The notes: generated by a model from the sequence alone, not told the origin. A stretch of 8,489 nt of DNA from Candidatus Brocadia sp. (GCA_030837935.1 JAUQXU010000443.1:1-8489), one strand, 5' to 3'. Shown: positions 1 to 6,792, counted from the first letter of the stretch. Numbers and translations are program-made.

Positions 1-1333
1 ATTTGACGTTATCGACGAGAATCTCGAATTGGCAATAGATGATAATGAAGAAATTACCTTTAAGCCTGTTGACCTTGTATGTATTACCGCTGTTACCTAC
101 CAGTCTCCCAGGGCATATAAGATTGCGACTGCATGCAGGAAAAAGGGTATGACCGTAATTATGGGTGGAATACATGCATCCGTAGTACCTGAAGAAGCTG
201 CAAATTATGTTGACTCTGTTTTTGTTGGTGAAGCGGAAGAAGTATGGCCACAGGTCATAAAAGATTTTGAAGAAGGAAAACTAAAAAAGGTTTATCAGGG
301 TGGATTACCCCCCCTCAGCCTGATGAAAAAGGTATATCCCAATCGGGAACTTATGAGGAAAAAATATAATTATAAATTTTCTTCCATCGTCACAACCAAG
401 GGATGTCCGAATTATTGTGATTTCTGCAGCGTACCCACTTTCCAGGGAAGAAAATTCAGGGAAAGACCTTATGAGGATGTGCTTGATGAGATGGCGGCAA
501 CAGATTATACGGGTTTAATGTTAGCAGAGGATAACTTCTATGGCCATGGTAAGAAATCAAACGAACGGGCGCGGGACCTTTTCAAGGGAATGGTGGAACG
601 CGGGATTCATAAAGACTGGCTGGGATTCACAGCGTTGAACATTTCTCAGGATCCAGAAACTCTGGATTATATGGCCAAGAGTGGTAATTTTGGTATGCTT
701 ATCGGCATCGAATCTACCAATGAAGCTGTTTTACAGAAGATGAATAAACGGGTAAACCTGAAGTTGGGGACGGATAGTTATTTTGATTGTATTCAAAAGA
801 TACATAATGCAGGCTTAGTTGTTTGGGGGTCAGTTGTATTTGGGGCAGATGGAGATGACAAAGATTCCTTTAAGAGAATGACCGATTTCATATTGGAGAA
901 TAATATTGATATTCTGACCTTTGGTATTAACTGCCCATTTCCCAAGACACAACTCTATGCGAGATTAGATTCAGAAAAGAGGATATTCAGGAAAAATTAC
1001 CCGGAAGATTGGCAATACTATGATACAGCACATGTGGTTCATCGTTTTGTGGATATGACATTAGAAGACTTTATTGAGGGTATGCAATATATCTATGATC
1101 ATATTTATGCGGGTGATAACTTAAGGACCCGTTTCAGGAATTCTATTAAGACAACGAAAAATCCGAGAAATTCTATGTTTGCATTCAGGGTAGGTTCTGA
1201 TTGGAAGCAAGTGTTCGAACAAGTCTTGCAGAATTTAAAAGAATTGTATGACTCGGGTGATTATTACACCGATTGGTATAAATCAAATGCTGTAACTGTC
1301 TCAAAACCCCTTATGGAAACTGTCACTACATAG
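1..1333 (+). CDS. B12-binding-domain radical SAM protein, 5'-partial
   Basis: The frame is open from base 2, reading FDVIDENLELAID, so the TTG at 29 is an internal Leu codon and the true start lies left of the window; 443 codons are visible. The N-terminal ~90 residues (DLVCITAVTYQSPRAY, then GGIHASVVPEEA and VGEAE) match the Rossmann-like cobalamin-binding domain of class B radical SAM enzymes. The radical SAM core has the CxxxCxxC 4Fe-4S motif in GCPNYCDFC (bases 404-427). A later GIEST and a VFGADGDD stretch also fit the fold. The C-terminal ~130 residues, rich in aromatic and basic residues, resemble the DUF4070-type tail. Family members methylate or rearrange unactivated carbons in lipids, antibiotics and cofactors. 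The substrate cannot be read from sequence, and a lipid role (hopanoid or other) is only a guess. It is followed by a strong hairpin, so it probably ends its transcript. Confidence 0.9.
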   Translation, partial: FDVIDENLELAIDDNEEITFKPVDLVCITAVTYQSPRAYKIATACRKKGMTVIMGGIHASVVPEEAANYVDSVFVGEAEEVWPQVIKDFEEGKLKKVYQGGLPPLSLMKKVYPNRELMRKKYNYKFSSIVTTKGCPNYCDFCSVPTFQGRKFRERPYEDVLDEMAATDYTGLMLAEDNFYGHGKKSNERARDLFKGMVERGIHKDWLGFTALNISQDPETLDYMAKSGNFGMLIGIESTNEAVLQKMNKRVNLKLGTDSYFDCIQKIHNAGLVVWGSVVFGADGDDKDSFKRMTDFILENNIDILTFGINCPFPKTQLYARLDSEKRIFRKNYPEDWQYYDTAHVVHRFVDMTLEDFIEGMQYIYDHIYAGDNLRTRFRNSIKTTKNPRNSMFAFRVGSDWKQVFEQVLQNLKELYDSGDYYTDWYKSNAVTVSKPLMETVTT

Positions 1334-1367
1334 CACAAATAAATACGTATTTTTGAATGCGAGCTCA

Positions 1368-1410
1368 TATAAAGGCACATCAATCTTTTCACAATTGATG
1401 TGCCTTTATA
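1368..1410 (+). terminator. 17-bp perfect inverted repeat, probable terminator of the radical SAM gene
   Basis: The arms at 1368-1384 and 1394-1410 are exact reverse complements (left arm TATAAAGGCACATCAAT), with a 9-nt loop. The hairpin starts 35 bp after the radical SAM stop codon. The following sequence (TTATGGGTTTTGTG) is only loosely T-rich, so this is a strong stem with a poor U-tract. It lies upstream of the start chosen for the next gene, so it could also act as a leader structure for that gene. Confidence 0.6.
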
Positions 1411-1439
1411 TTATGGGTTTTGTGTTCGGTAAGAGCCTA

Positions 1440-1856
1440 ATGGAAGATATTCTGGACCGCATTAGAAATTTTGTCAAAAGAGTAGAACTCTTTTATGTGG
1501 CAACCTCAAATCAAAGTGGAGAGGTACATCTTGCAGTAGCAAAGGATTTGACCTTTTTGCCTGATAATGAGCATATAGTCTTCAAGTCATGGTTTTGCAA
1601 AAAAACGATTGAAAATATTTATAAAAATCCGAATGTAGCTATTGCCATTTATGATGCAACGGCAGATACAGGTTACCAGATTATTGGCAAAGCAGTTTCA
1701 AAGAGTGTAGTTGCTGTTCTGAATGGTTACACACCGAAGTTGGAAAAGATTGAAAAAGAATGTCCACAAGAAGAATATCAATTTAAGATAAAGATAATAA
1801 ATATCATGGATTTGCATAGAGTGACTCATTCCGATAAATATCTTTTAACTAATTGA
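1440..1856 (+). CDS. pyridoxamine 5'-phosphate oxidase-like FMN-binding split-barrel protein
   Basis: This is a 138-residue protein from the ATG at 1440. The open frame extends back to 1353, but that part runs through the 17-bp hairpin, and family members typically begin as here (MEDILDRIRNFVKRVELFYVAT). The pattern of an N-terminal helix, then FYVATSNQSGEVHLA, FLPDNEHIVFKSW, KTIENIYKNPNVAIAIYD and GYQIIGKA is the usual order of the PNPOx-like split beta-barrel, which binds FMN or a related flavin as a dimer. Many members of this short subgroup are uncharacterised oxidoreductases or flavin/heme-binding proteins rather than true PdxH, so no specific reaction is assigned. The ribosome binding site at 1440 is weak (TAAGAG). 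Alternative in-frame starts at 1413 (ATG) and 1422 (GTG) cannot be excluded. It lies 45 bp upstream of the small membrane gene and may be cotranscribed with it and lpd. Confidence 0.75.
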   Translation: MEDILDRIRNFVKRVELFYVATSNQSGEVHLAVAKDLTFLPDNEHIVFKSWFCKKTIENIYKNPNVAIAIYDATADTGYQIIGKAVSKSVVAVLNGYTPKLEKIEKECPQEEYQFKIKIINIMDLHRVTHSDKYLLTN

Positions 1857-1880
1857 TCTTCGCCCATAAATCTTTAATTT

Positions 1881-1892
1881 TAAAAAGGAGGT
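1881..1892 (+). promoter_or_regulatory. Consensus Shine-Dalgarno for the small membrane protein gene
   Basis: AAAAAGGAGGTG precedes the ATG at 1902 by about nine bases. It is an almost full anti-SD complement and the strongest such site in the window. It is the main argument that the 42-codon frame behind it is translated. Confidence 0.75.
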
Positions 1893-1901
1893 GAAATTGT
1901 T

Positions 1902-2030
1902 ATGATTGGCAAATTATTATCTCTGTCAATGGAAAAATCAATTATCCCGGATATTAGCCCAAAGACAATTATGATTATTGCTATTGCACTTATATTTGTA
2001 ATCCTGTTTACTTGGAAAAAGGAGGGATAG
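1902..2030 (+). CDS. Small single-span membrane protein, 42 aa, unknown function
   Basis: The frame encodes MIGKLLSLSMEKSIIPDISP, then a hydrophobic stretch at about residues 23-38 (TIMIIAIALIFVILFTW), and ends KKEG. This gives one transmembrane helix with a short lysine-bearing N-terminal segment and a four-residue basic/acidic tail. I recognise no family. Translation is supported by the consensus ribosome binding site upstream. Coupling is also clear: the last codons (AAA AAG GAG GGA TAG) form the Shine-Dalgarno for lpd, whose TTG start directly follows the stop codon. It might recruit the neighbouring flavoproteins to a membrane or serve as a translational leader for lpd; both ideas are inference. 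Length and AT-rich composition mean automatic annotation would often miss it. Confidence 0.65.
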   Translation: MIGKLLSLSMEKSIIPDISPKTIMIIAIALIFVILFTWKKEG

Positions 2031-3464
2031 TTGCCCGAAAGAATCTCTGCCTTCGATCTTGTAATCATTGGTGGTGGGCCTGGAGGTTATGTTTCAGCAA
2101 TCAAAGCCGCCCAGTTAGGAATAAAAACTGCTCTTGTTGAAAAGGATAAGGTTGGTGGTACGTGTTTGCATCGGGGTTGTATCCCAACAAAGGTACTCCT
2201 CCATTCATCAGACCTCTATATGCGGTTCCTCAGGGCAAAAGAATTTGGAATTGCCTTTGATAATATAAGGATTAATTATTCCCAGTTTCATCGACGCAAA
2301 GAGGGTGTTGTTAACCGATTATTTCAAGGGATACAATTTCTTCTTAAGAAAAATAATGTAGAACTTTTTTTAGGTGAAGGAGAGCTCACATCACCGGGGA
2401 GCGTCGTAGTAAAAAAAAATGGAACGGACGTTGGTAAAATAACTACGAAAAATGTTATATTGGCTACGGGTTCTGTTCCCCTCATTCCCGATAATATTCT
2501 GTACGATGGGAAATACGTGCTTACCAGTGACGATATATTAGTGTGGGAAGAAATTCCCAAATCCATCATTATAGCAGGCGGCGGCGCTGTTGGAATGGAA
2601 TTTGCGCACTTCTTTAATGTCTTGGGAACGAAGGTGACCATTATTGAACTCTTGGAGGACATCCTTCCTGCAGAGGATAAAGAAATTAGTGCCACTTTGC
2701 GAAAAATATTTACCAAAAGAGGTATCAATGTCCTGACAAACACCTCTTTAGAAAAGGTTACAATAGATAATGGCGTTCGTGCGGAGATAAAAAGAAAAAA
2801 CACTGCACCTCATCCCCCTACCGCAACCGGAAATAATGAATTTATAGAAGCCGACCATTTACTCCTCGCCTTAGGCAGGAAACCTGCGTTAGCTGGCATT
2901 GGAATAGAAAAATTATCACTAAGTTTTAAAGGAAAACATCTTCAAGCCAATGAGGTTATGGAAACCAGCAAAACAGGGCTTTTTGCCATTGGTGATATCA
3001 CAGGCCCGCCTCTCCTTGCTCATAAGGCATCGAATGAAGGTATGATTGCTGTTTCTCATATTGTCGGTAAAAAGACTACCCCATTGAATTATCAGAACAT
3101 ACCTGGAGTAACGTATTGCCTTCCACAGGTAGCTAGTATGGGACTTACCCAAGAAGAGGCGGAAAAAAGAAGTCACAAAACACGGGTGGGAAAGTTTCCC
3201 CTTATTGCAAATAGTAAGGCAATTATTGATGGTGAATATGAAGATGGATTTGTAAAGATTGTTACGGATGATAAATACGGGGAGGTACTGGGAGTGCATG
3301 CTATTGGGCCTAACGTGGGTGAATTAATGTGGGGTATGTCGCTTGCTACTATTTTGGAAGGAACAGCTCACGAATTGTTGAATACTATTTTTCCCCACCC
3401 TACTCTTTCTGAGGCTATCTTGGAGGCTGCCCATGCGGTGGTTGATAAACCCATACATATGTAA
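2031..3464 (+). CDS. lpdA: Dihydrolipoyl dehydrogenase (E3)
   Basis: This flavoprotein oxidises dihydrolipoyl groups of 2-oxoacid dehydrogenase complexes or the glycine cleavage H protein, passing electrons to NAD+. The 477 residues match the usual ~470. Visible motifs: FAD-binding GGGPGGY (14-20); redox disulfide C45/C50 in GGTCLHRGCIPTK; NAD-binding GGGAVGMEF in the middle; the second FAD motif around LFAIGDITGPPLLAHKAS; and the C-terminal dimer-interface catalytic pair H456/E461 in HPTLSE. All key residues are intact. The start is TTG at 2031, set by the AAGGAGGG site 3-10 bases upstream inside the previous gene; the protein then reads PERISAFDLVIIGGG. No E1, E2, GcvH or lipoate-ligase gene is adjacent, so its partner complex is encoded elsewhere. 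A mercuric or other disulfide reductase is less likely given the ordinary E3 ending. Confidence 0.93.
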   Translation: MPERISAFDLVIIGGGPGGYVSAIKAAQLGIKTALVEKDKVGGTCLHRGCIPTKVLLHSSDLYMRFLRAKEFGIAFDNIRINYSQFHRRKEGVVNRLFQGIQFLLKKNNVELFLGEGELTSPGSVVVKKNGTDVGKITTKNVILATGSVPLIPDNILYDGKYVLTSDDILVWEEIPKSIIIAGGGAVGMEFAHFFNVLGTKVTIIELLEDILPAEDKEISATLRKIFTKRGINVLTNTSLEKVTIDNGVRAEIKRKNTAPHPPTATGNNEFIEADHLLLALGRKPALAGIGIEKLSLSFKGKHLQANEVMETSKTGLFAIGDITGPPLLAHKASNEGMIAVSHIVGKKTTPLNYQNIPGVTYCLPQVASMGLTQEEAEKRSHKTRVGKFPLIANSKAIIDGEYEDGFVKIVTDDKYGEVLGVHAIGPNVGELMWGMSLATILEGTAHELLNTIFPHPTLSEAILEAAHAVVDKPIHM

Positions 3465-3532
3465 GTGTACGTTTTGGAGTTTTTGGAAAACCAAATTTAT
3501 TCAATACACCATGAATAATCTGTAAATTATCA

Positions 3533-5230
3533 ATGAATAGCGAAGCAAAGATTGCCTATTTTTCCATGGAAATTGGTTTGTCCAACGATATTCCAACATA
3601 TAGCGGTGGACTTGGTGTCCTGGCTGGAGACACTATAAAATCAAGTGCGGATCTCAAAATACCACTTGTTGCTGTTACCTTACTATCAAAAAAAGGCTAT
3701 TTCCGGCAGGATATTGACGATGACGGAAGGCAAATTGAATATGCTGTAGATTGGGATCCATCCAGGTTTATGTCGCGTCTTCTTAGAAAGATTGTGATTC
3801 AAATCGAAGGACGTAGTGTTTACATTCAGGCCTGGTGCTATAAGGTGACAAGCGTTACTGGCGGTGAAGTGGATGTGTTCTATCTCGACACTGATGTTGA
3901 GGAAAACACAAAAGAAGATCGGGAGATTACTGCCATTTTATACGGGGGTGATGTGCATTATCGACTGAAGCAGGAGATTGTACTTGGTATTGGTGGAGTG
4001 CGCATACTTCATACCCTTGGATTGCATATCAAAAAATACCATATGAACGAAGGGCACGCCAGTCTATTGACCCTCGAACTGCTCTTGATGTACAAGAGAG
4101 ATGTTGAAAGTGTTTGGGATGAGCGATGGATCTGGGATACTGATAAGGTGAAAGGCCTGTGCGTATTCACAACCCACACCCCCATCGAGGCTGGTCATGA
4201 TCGATTTTCCCATGATCTCGTAAAAAGAGTTCTTGGGGAGATTGTTCCATTAGAGCTATTGAAAAGGCTTGGCGGGGAACATTATCTCAATATGACACTT
4301 CTTGCGTTAAATCTGAGTAAATATGTTAACGGTGTTGCCAAAAAGCATGGTGAAGTATCAAAAAATTTGTTTCCCGGCTATGAAATTAATGCCATTACCA
4401 ATGGTGTCCATTCATTTACTTGGGTATGTGACAGTTTTAAGCAATTATATGACAAATACATCCCTGGTTGGGCTAACGAGCCTGAGTTGTTTGTTCGCTC
4501 TGAAATTATCCCAGATGGTGAGTTGTGGGAGGCACATCTCCGCGCTAAATACGATTTAGTCGGTTACGTAAAAAAGATCGCTGGTGTAGAGCTAAGTCCA
4601 GACGTGTTAACCATCGGATTTGCCAGGAGATTTACTTCTTACAAGAGGGCAGATTTAATATTTTCAAACCTTGAACGGTTTTTAAAAATGAGTGAAGAAG
4701 GGACGTTTCAGATTATTTATGCAGGAAAGGCACATCCAAAAGATACCCCTGGGAAAGAAATCATAAAAAGAATTGTTGATCTTACAAAAAAAATTAACGA
4801 TAAAATCAAAGTCATATTTTTAAAAAATTATAATATGGAAATGGCCTTACGATTAGTTTCCGGAGTAGATATTTGGCTCAACACGCCATTGCGTCCTCGG
4901 GAGGCATCGGGCACTAGTGGCATGAAAGCAGCACACAATGGTATCATTAATTTTAGTATCTTGGATGGCTGGTGGATCGAAGGGCACATGGAGGGAATAA
5001 CCGGATGGTCTATTGGCCCTAAACCACTGGAATCCTCACTGATAAACGTTAATGATACTACAGATGCCGAGGATTTATATAACAAACTGGAAAACATTAT
5101 CATCCCGATGTATTATAAAGACAGAAGTCAATGGATAAAGATCATGAAAAATTCTATCGGCAAAGTTGCCTATTACTTTAATACTCACCGTATGATGCGC
5201 CGATATGTCACCGAAGCCTATATACGATAG
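3533..5230 (+). CDS. glgP: Short-form alpha-glucan phosphorylase (GT35)
   Basis: The enzyme cleaves alpha-1,4-glucan (glycogen or maltodextrin) with phosphate to give glucose 1-phosphate in the cytosol. At 565 residues it is of the compact bacterial/archaeal type, much shorter than the ~800-residue E. coli or animal enzymes. The N-terminus reads IAYFSMEIGL then YSGGLGVLAGD, typical of this subgroup and without a preceding DUF3417 domain. Further motifs are YHMNEGHASL, TTHTPIEAGHDRF, NGVHSFTW and the FARRFTSYKRADL phosphate/glucan region. EASGTSGMKAAHNG carries the expected pyridoxal-phosphate lysine, K465. Start ATG 3533 fits the family N-terminus, although no clear Shine-Dalgarno precedes it. 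The 68-bp gap from lpd has only a 5-bp stem-loop, so read-through from upstream is possible. Starch/glycogen synthase is the related alternative, but the PLP-site motif argues for phosphorylase. Confidence 0.9.
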   Translation: MNSEAKIAYFSMEIGLSNDIPTYSGGLGVLAGDTIKSSADLKIPLVAVTLLSKKGYFRQDIDDDGRQIEYAVDWDPSRFMSRLLRKIVIQIEGRSVYIQAWCYKVTSVTGGEVDVFYLDTDVEENTKEDREITAILYGGDVHYRLKQEIVLGIGGVRILHTLGLHIKKYHMNEGHASLLTLELLLMYKRDVESVWDERWIWDTDKVKGLCVFTTHTPIEAGHDRFSHDLVKRVLGEIVPLELLKRLGGEHYLNMTLLALNLSKYVNGVAKKHGEVSKNLFPGYEINAITNGVHSFTWVCDSFKQLYDKYIPGWANEPELFVRSEIIPDGELWEAHLRAKYDLVGYVKKIAGVELSPDVLTIGFARRFTSYKRADLIFSNLERFLKMSEEGTFQIIYAGKAHPKDTPGKEIIKRIVDLTKKINDKIKVIFLKNYNMEMALRLVSGVDIWLNTPLRPREASGTSGMKAAHNGIINFSILDGWWIEGHMEGITGWSIGPKPLESSLINVNDTTDAEDLYNKLENIIIPMYYKDRSQWIKIMKNSIGKVAYYFNTHRMMRRYVTEAYIR

Positions 5231-5268
5231 ATGCGGACGTTTAATTGTGAGTGGTTCTATTTAGTTTG

Positions 5269-5313
5269 TTACCGCCATCCCCCCTCTGCCCCAAATACTC
5301 CTGCTCGCGGTAA
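5269..5313. repeat. Small inverted repeat around a C-rich tract between glgP and the HAD gene
   Basis: TTACCGC (5269-5275) is repeated inverted as GCGGTAA (5307-5313) around a 31-nt interior containing CCCCCCTCTGCCCC. This is a local C-rich patch in otherwise AT-rich DNA. It could be a loose transcript structure. There is no T-run, so I do not call it a terminator. The rest of the 116-bp gap shows no convincing promoter or ribosome binding site. Confidence 0.3.
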
Positions 5314-5346
5314 TTTGCAGAGCTAATGCAATAACCAATTAGATGT

Positions 5347-6063
5347 ATGATAAAAGATTCCAAAAATATTAAGGCCATTATCCTTGACTTGGATGATACA
5401 CTTTATGATTGTAGCGGTACGCTCGTGTTACAGGGTCGAAGGCAGGTAGCCAAAAATATTGCCAAGATAATCAACTGCTCAGAAGAGGAAGCATATAACC
5501 TGCAGGTGGAAATTGAGAAAAAGTATGGAACCAAAGTTAATATTTATGAAAAAATTGTTGCACTTTATAATCTTCCAAATTCATATATCAAGGAATTATT
5601 GGAAGAATTTATTCATATTGAGATCTCCAACATTTCCCTCTTTCCGGATGTAACGGACACTCTGATACAACTCAAGATGCAAGGCTACAGGCTAATCCTT
5701 GTTACCTCCGGGGAGAAAGAAATACAAGACAAGAAGATCAATGTGCTTGGTTTAAGTGGTGGTTACTTCGACGATATTCTCGTTGCAGATAGAAATAATG
5801 ACCAGATAAAAAAGGCCTGTTTTCAAAAAGTTATGCGCAGGTATAATTTAAAGCCAGAAGAAATTATGTGCATAGGGGATAAGATTGATGATGAATTAAC
5901 TGCCAGTAGGTCTTTGGGAATAACTACGGTAATGTTTGAACATGGGAGGCATTATGAGGCATACCTAAGAGAGCCACACAAATATATTAAGCCTGATTAT
6001 TCTATCAAGCATATTAAAGACATTTTTGAATTAAGGATCTCGGTCTACTCACAAATTACCTGA
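5347..6063 (+). CDS. HAD-superfamily hydrolase (phosphatase-like)
   Basis: The 238-residue protein has all four HAD motifs. Motif I is DLDDT with predicted nucleophile D14 and acid/base D16. Motif II is LVTSG (T120/S121) after an amphipathic region. Motif III is the lysine-rich QIKKA (K155/K156). Motif IV is GDKIDDE (D178, D181, D182), which binds Mg2+. The helical cap lies between motifs I and II (C1-type), as in 5'-nucleotidase/phosphoglycolate-phosphatase relatives. Such enzymes dephosphorylate small metabolites; the substrate here is not readable. Start ATG 5347 places motif I 14 residues from the N-terminus as usual. An out-of-frame ATG at 5343 stops after nine codons. No Shine-Dalgarno is visible. 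It is convergent with the dehydratase gene, with 17 bp between stop codons. Confidence 0.85.
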   Translation: MIKDSKNIKAIILDLDDTLYDCSGTLVLQGRRQVAKNIAKIINCSEEEAYNLQVEIEKKYGTKVNIYEKIVALYNLPNSYIKELLEEFIHIEISNISLFPDVTDTLIQLKMQGYRLILVTSGEKEIQDKKINVLGLSGGYFDDILVADRNNDQIKKACFQKVMRRYNLKPEEIMCIGDKIDDELTASRSLGITTVMFEHGRHYEAYLREPHKYIKPDYSIKHIKDIFELRISVYSQIT

Positions 6064-6080
6064 TTCTTACATACCAGTCA

Positions 6081-6554
6081 TTACACCACCATCCCAATAA
6101 TGATCCCTTCAAATACAAGATTACCATTCACCACACCCTGGGTATCAAAGATAGCTCTTCTTGAACGCAACTCTTTGTTTTTAGCGATGAGAATAAGTTT
6201 ATCGCCCGGTATAACCTTTCCGCGGAATTTAACTTTATCAATGCCTCCGAACCCAAGGAATCGGTCATCCAGAGTGGTTTTTTTGTAATAATAGGTACAC
6301 AGCTGAGCAGCGGCTTCAAGCATAATTACCCCCGGCATCAAAGGGCGACCCGGGATGTGCCCCCGCACCCAAAATTCACTAGTTGACACATCTTTGTAAC
6401 CCACGATAATCTTATGTTCGGGATCGAATTTTATAATACCGCTCAATTGTTCCATCTCATATCGGTGTGGGATTACGGCACGAACAGCCTCAATATCAAT
6501 AGTTGGCGTATTTAAATCTAAGCTACTTAAATCAGTCAGGATGTCTTGTGGCAT
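6081..6554 (-). CDS. fabZ: FabZ-type 3-hydroxyacyl-[ACP] dehydratase
   Basis: The 157-residue hot-dog fold protein dehydrates 3-hydroxyacyl-ACP to trans-2-enoyl-ACP in fatty acid synthesis. The family hallmarks are present: IPHRYEM (residues 28-34) and the catalytic block GHIPGRPLMPG with H66, followed by MLEAAAQ with E80, which correspond to the His and Glu of the FabZ dyad. FGGIDKVKFRGKVIPGD is the usual distal beta-strand region. The sequence differs from the textbook GHFPG(H/N)P and matches the variant I associate with Planctomycetota. An N-terminal extension of about 20 residues precedes the conserved core. ATG at 6554 is the only sensible start. The gene stands alone on the minus strand, not beside fabD/F/G/acpP or lpx genes, so whether it serves housekeeping fatty acids or a specialised lipid cannot be told. 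Confidence 0.88.
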   Translation of the reverse strand: MPQDILTDLSSLDLNTPTIDIEAVRAVIPHRYEMEQLSGIIKFDPEHKIIVGYKDVSTSEFWVRGHIPGRPLMPGVIMLEAAAQLCTYYYKKTTLDDRFLGFGGIDKVKFRGKVIPGDKLILIAKNKELRSRRAIFDTQGVVNGNLVFEGIIIGMVV

Positions 6555-6561
6555 AACGATA

Positions 6562-6579
6562 TCAGGAGATTTATCCTGA
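6562..6579 (-). promoter_or_regulatory. Inverted repeat just upstream of the fabZ start
   Basis: TCAGGA (6562-6567) and TCCTGA (6574-6579) form an 18-bp interrupted palindrome with a 6-nt centre, seven bases upstream of the fabZ ATG on the minus strand. In the transcript it would be a small hairpin that includes the only AGGA in the 5' leader, and so could limit ribosome access. In DNA it could be an operator. Functional assignment is inference. Confidence 0.3.
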
Positions 6580-6628
6580 AGAAGTGAGTAATCAAAATTA
6601 AGTTTAAACGATATTAAATTTAAGGTGT

Positions 6629-6661
6629 ATTATAGTAATAAAAAAGTTGTTACTGTGTCAA
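6629..6661 (-). promoter_or_regulatory. Possible fabZ promoter with atypical spacing
   Basis: On the minus strand a perfect TTGACA (6661-6656) and a perfect TATAAT (6634-6629) lie upstream of fabZ, but 21 bp apart rather than 16-18. A TATTAC at 15-bp spacing is an alternative -10. The two perfect hexamers in the right place make a promoter here plausible, though the spacing is a real weakness. The predicted leader is about 70 nt. Confidence 0.35.
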
Positions 6662-6690
6662 TTAAAATTTAATCTACAGGAAAAATCTGA

Positions 6691-6719
6691 TTGACAACGA
6701 TAATATATTTTGATATATT
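6691..6719 (+). promoter_or_regulatory. Sigma70-type extended -10 promoter for the cysteine-rich peptide genes
   Basis: TTGACA at 6691-6696, an exact 17-bp spacer, and TATATT at 6714-6719, preceded by TG at 6711-6712 (extended -10). This is the best promoter match in the window and points at the peptide pair. Transcription would start near 6726, giving a roughly 100-nt 5' leader. Confidence 0.7.
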
Positions 6720-6757
6720 CATCACACCTTTATTTATTATTTATAGATAAACGTTAG

Positions 6758-6792
6758 AAGTTACCGCGCTGATGATAGTTAAAACGTAACTT
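6758..6792 (+). other. Possible stem-loop in the 5' leader of the peptide mRNA
   Basis: AAGTTAC (6758-6764) pairs with GTAACTT (6786-6792) across a 21-nt loop. ACGTT at 6751-6755 could alternatively pair with AACGT at 6783-6787, so two mutually exclusive folds are conceivable. It sits between the promoter and the ribosome binding site. Weak evidence; no known riboswitch was recognised. Confidence 0.25.

Noticed and set aside
1880..2068. Minus-strand 62-aa open frame opposite the small membrane gene
   Set aside because: It lies antisense to a plus-strand frame with a consensus ribosome binding site and tight coupling to lpd; no start signal or family resemblance.
2324..3299. Two minus-strand open frames (159 and 126 codons) inside lpd
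   Set aside because: They are antisense to an intact dehydrogenase with all catalytic motifs and have no ribosome binding sites or recognisable domains.
3482..3495. TTTGG-AAAA-CCAAA stem-loop after lpd
   Set aside because: A 5-bp AT-leaning stem without a following U-tract is too weak to call a terminator.
4323..5103. Open frames of 78 (plus) and 91 (minus) codons inside glgP
   Set aside because: They are out-of-frame shadows of the phosphorylase, whose motifs run continuously across both stretches.
5231..5326. 31-codon frame (MRTFNCEWFY...) starting right after the glgP stop
   Set aside because: No Shine-Dalgarno, low-complexity Pro/Ala end over the C-rich tract, and no recognisable features.
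6100..6319. 62- and 63-codon frames overlapping fabZ
   Set aside because: fabZ in this region keeps its full conserved core; the others have no family features.
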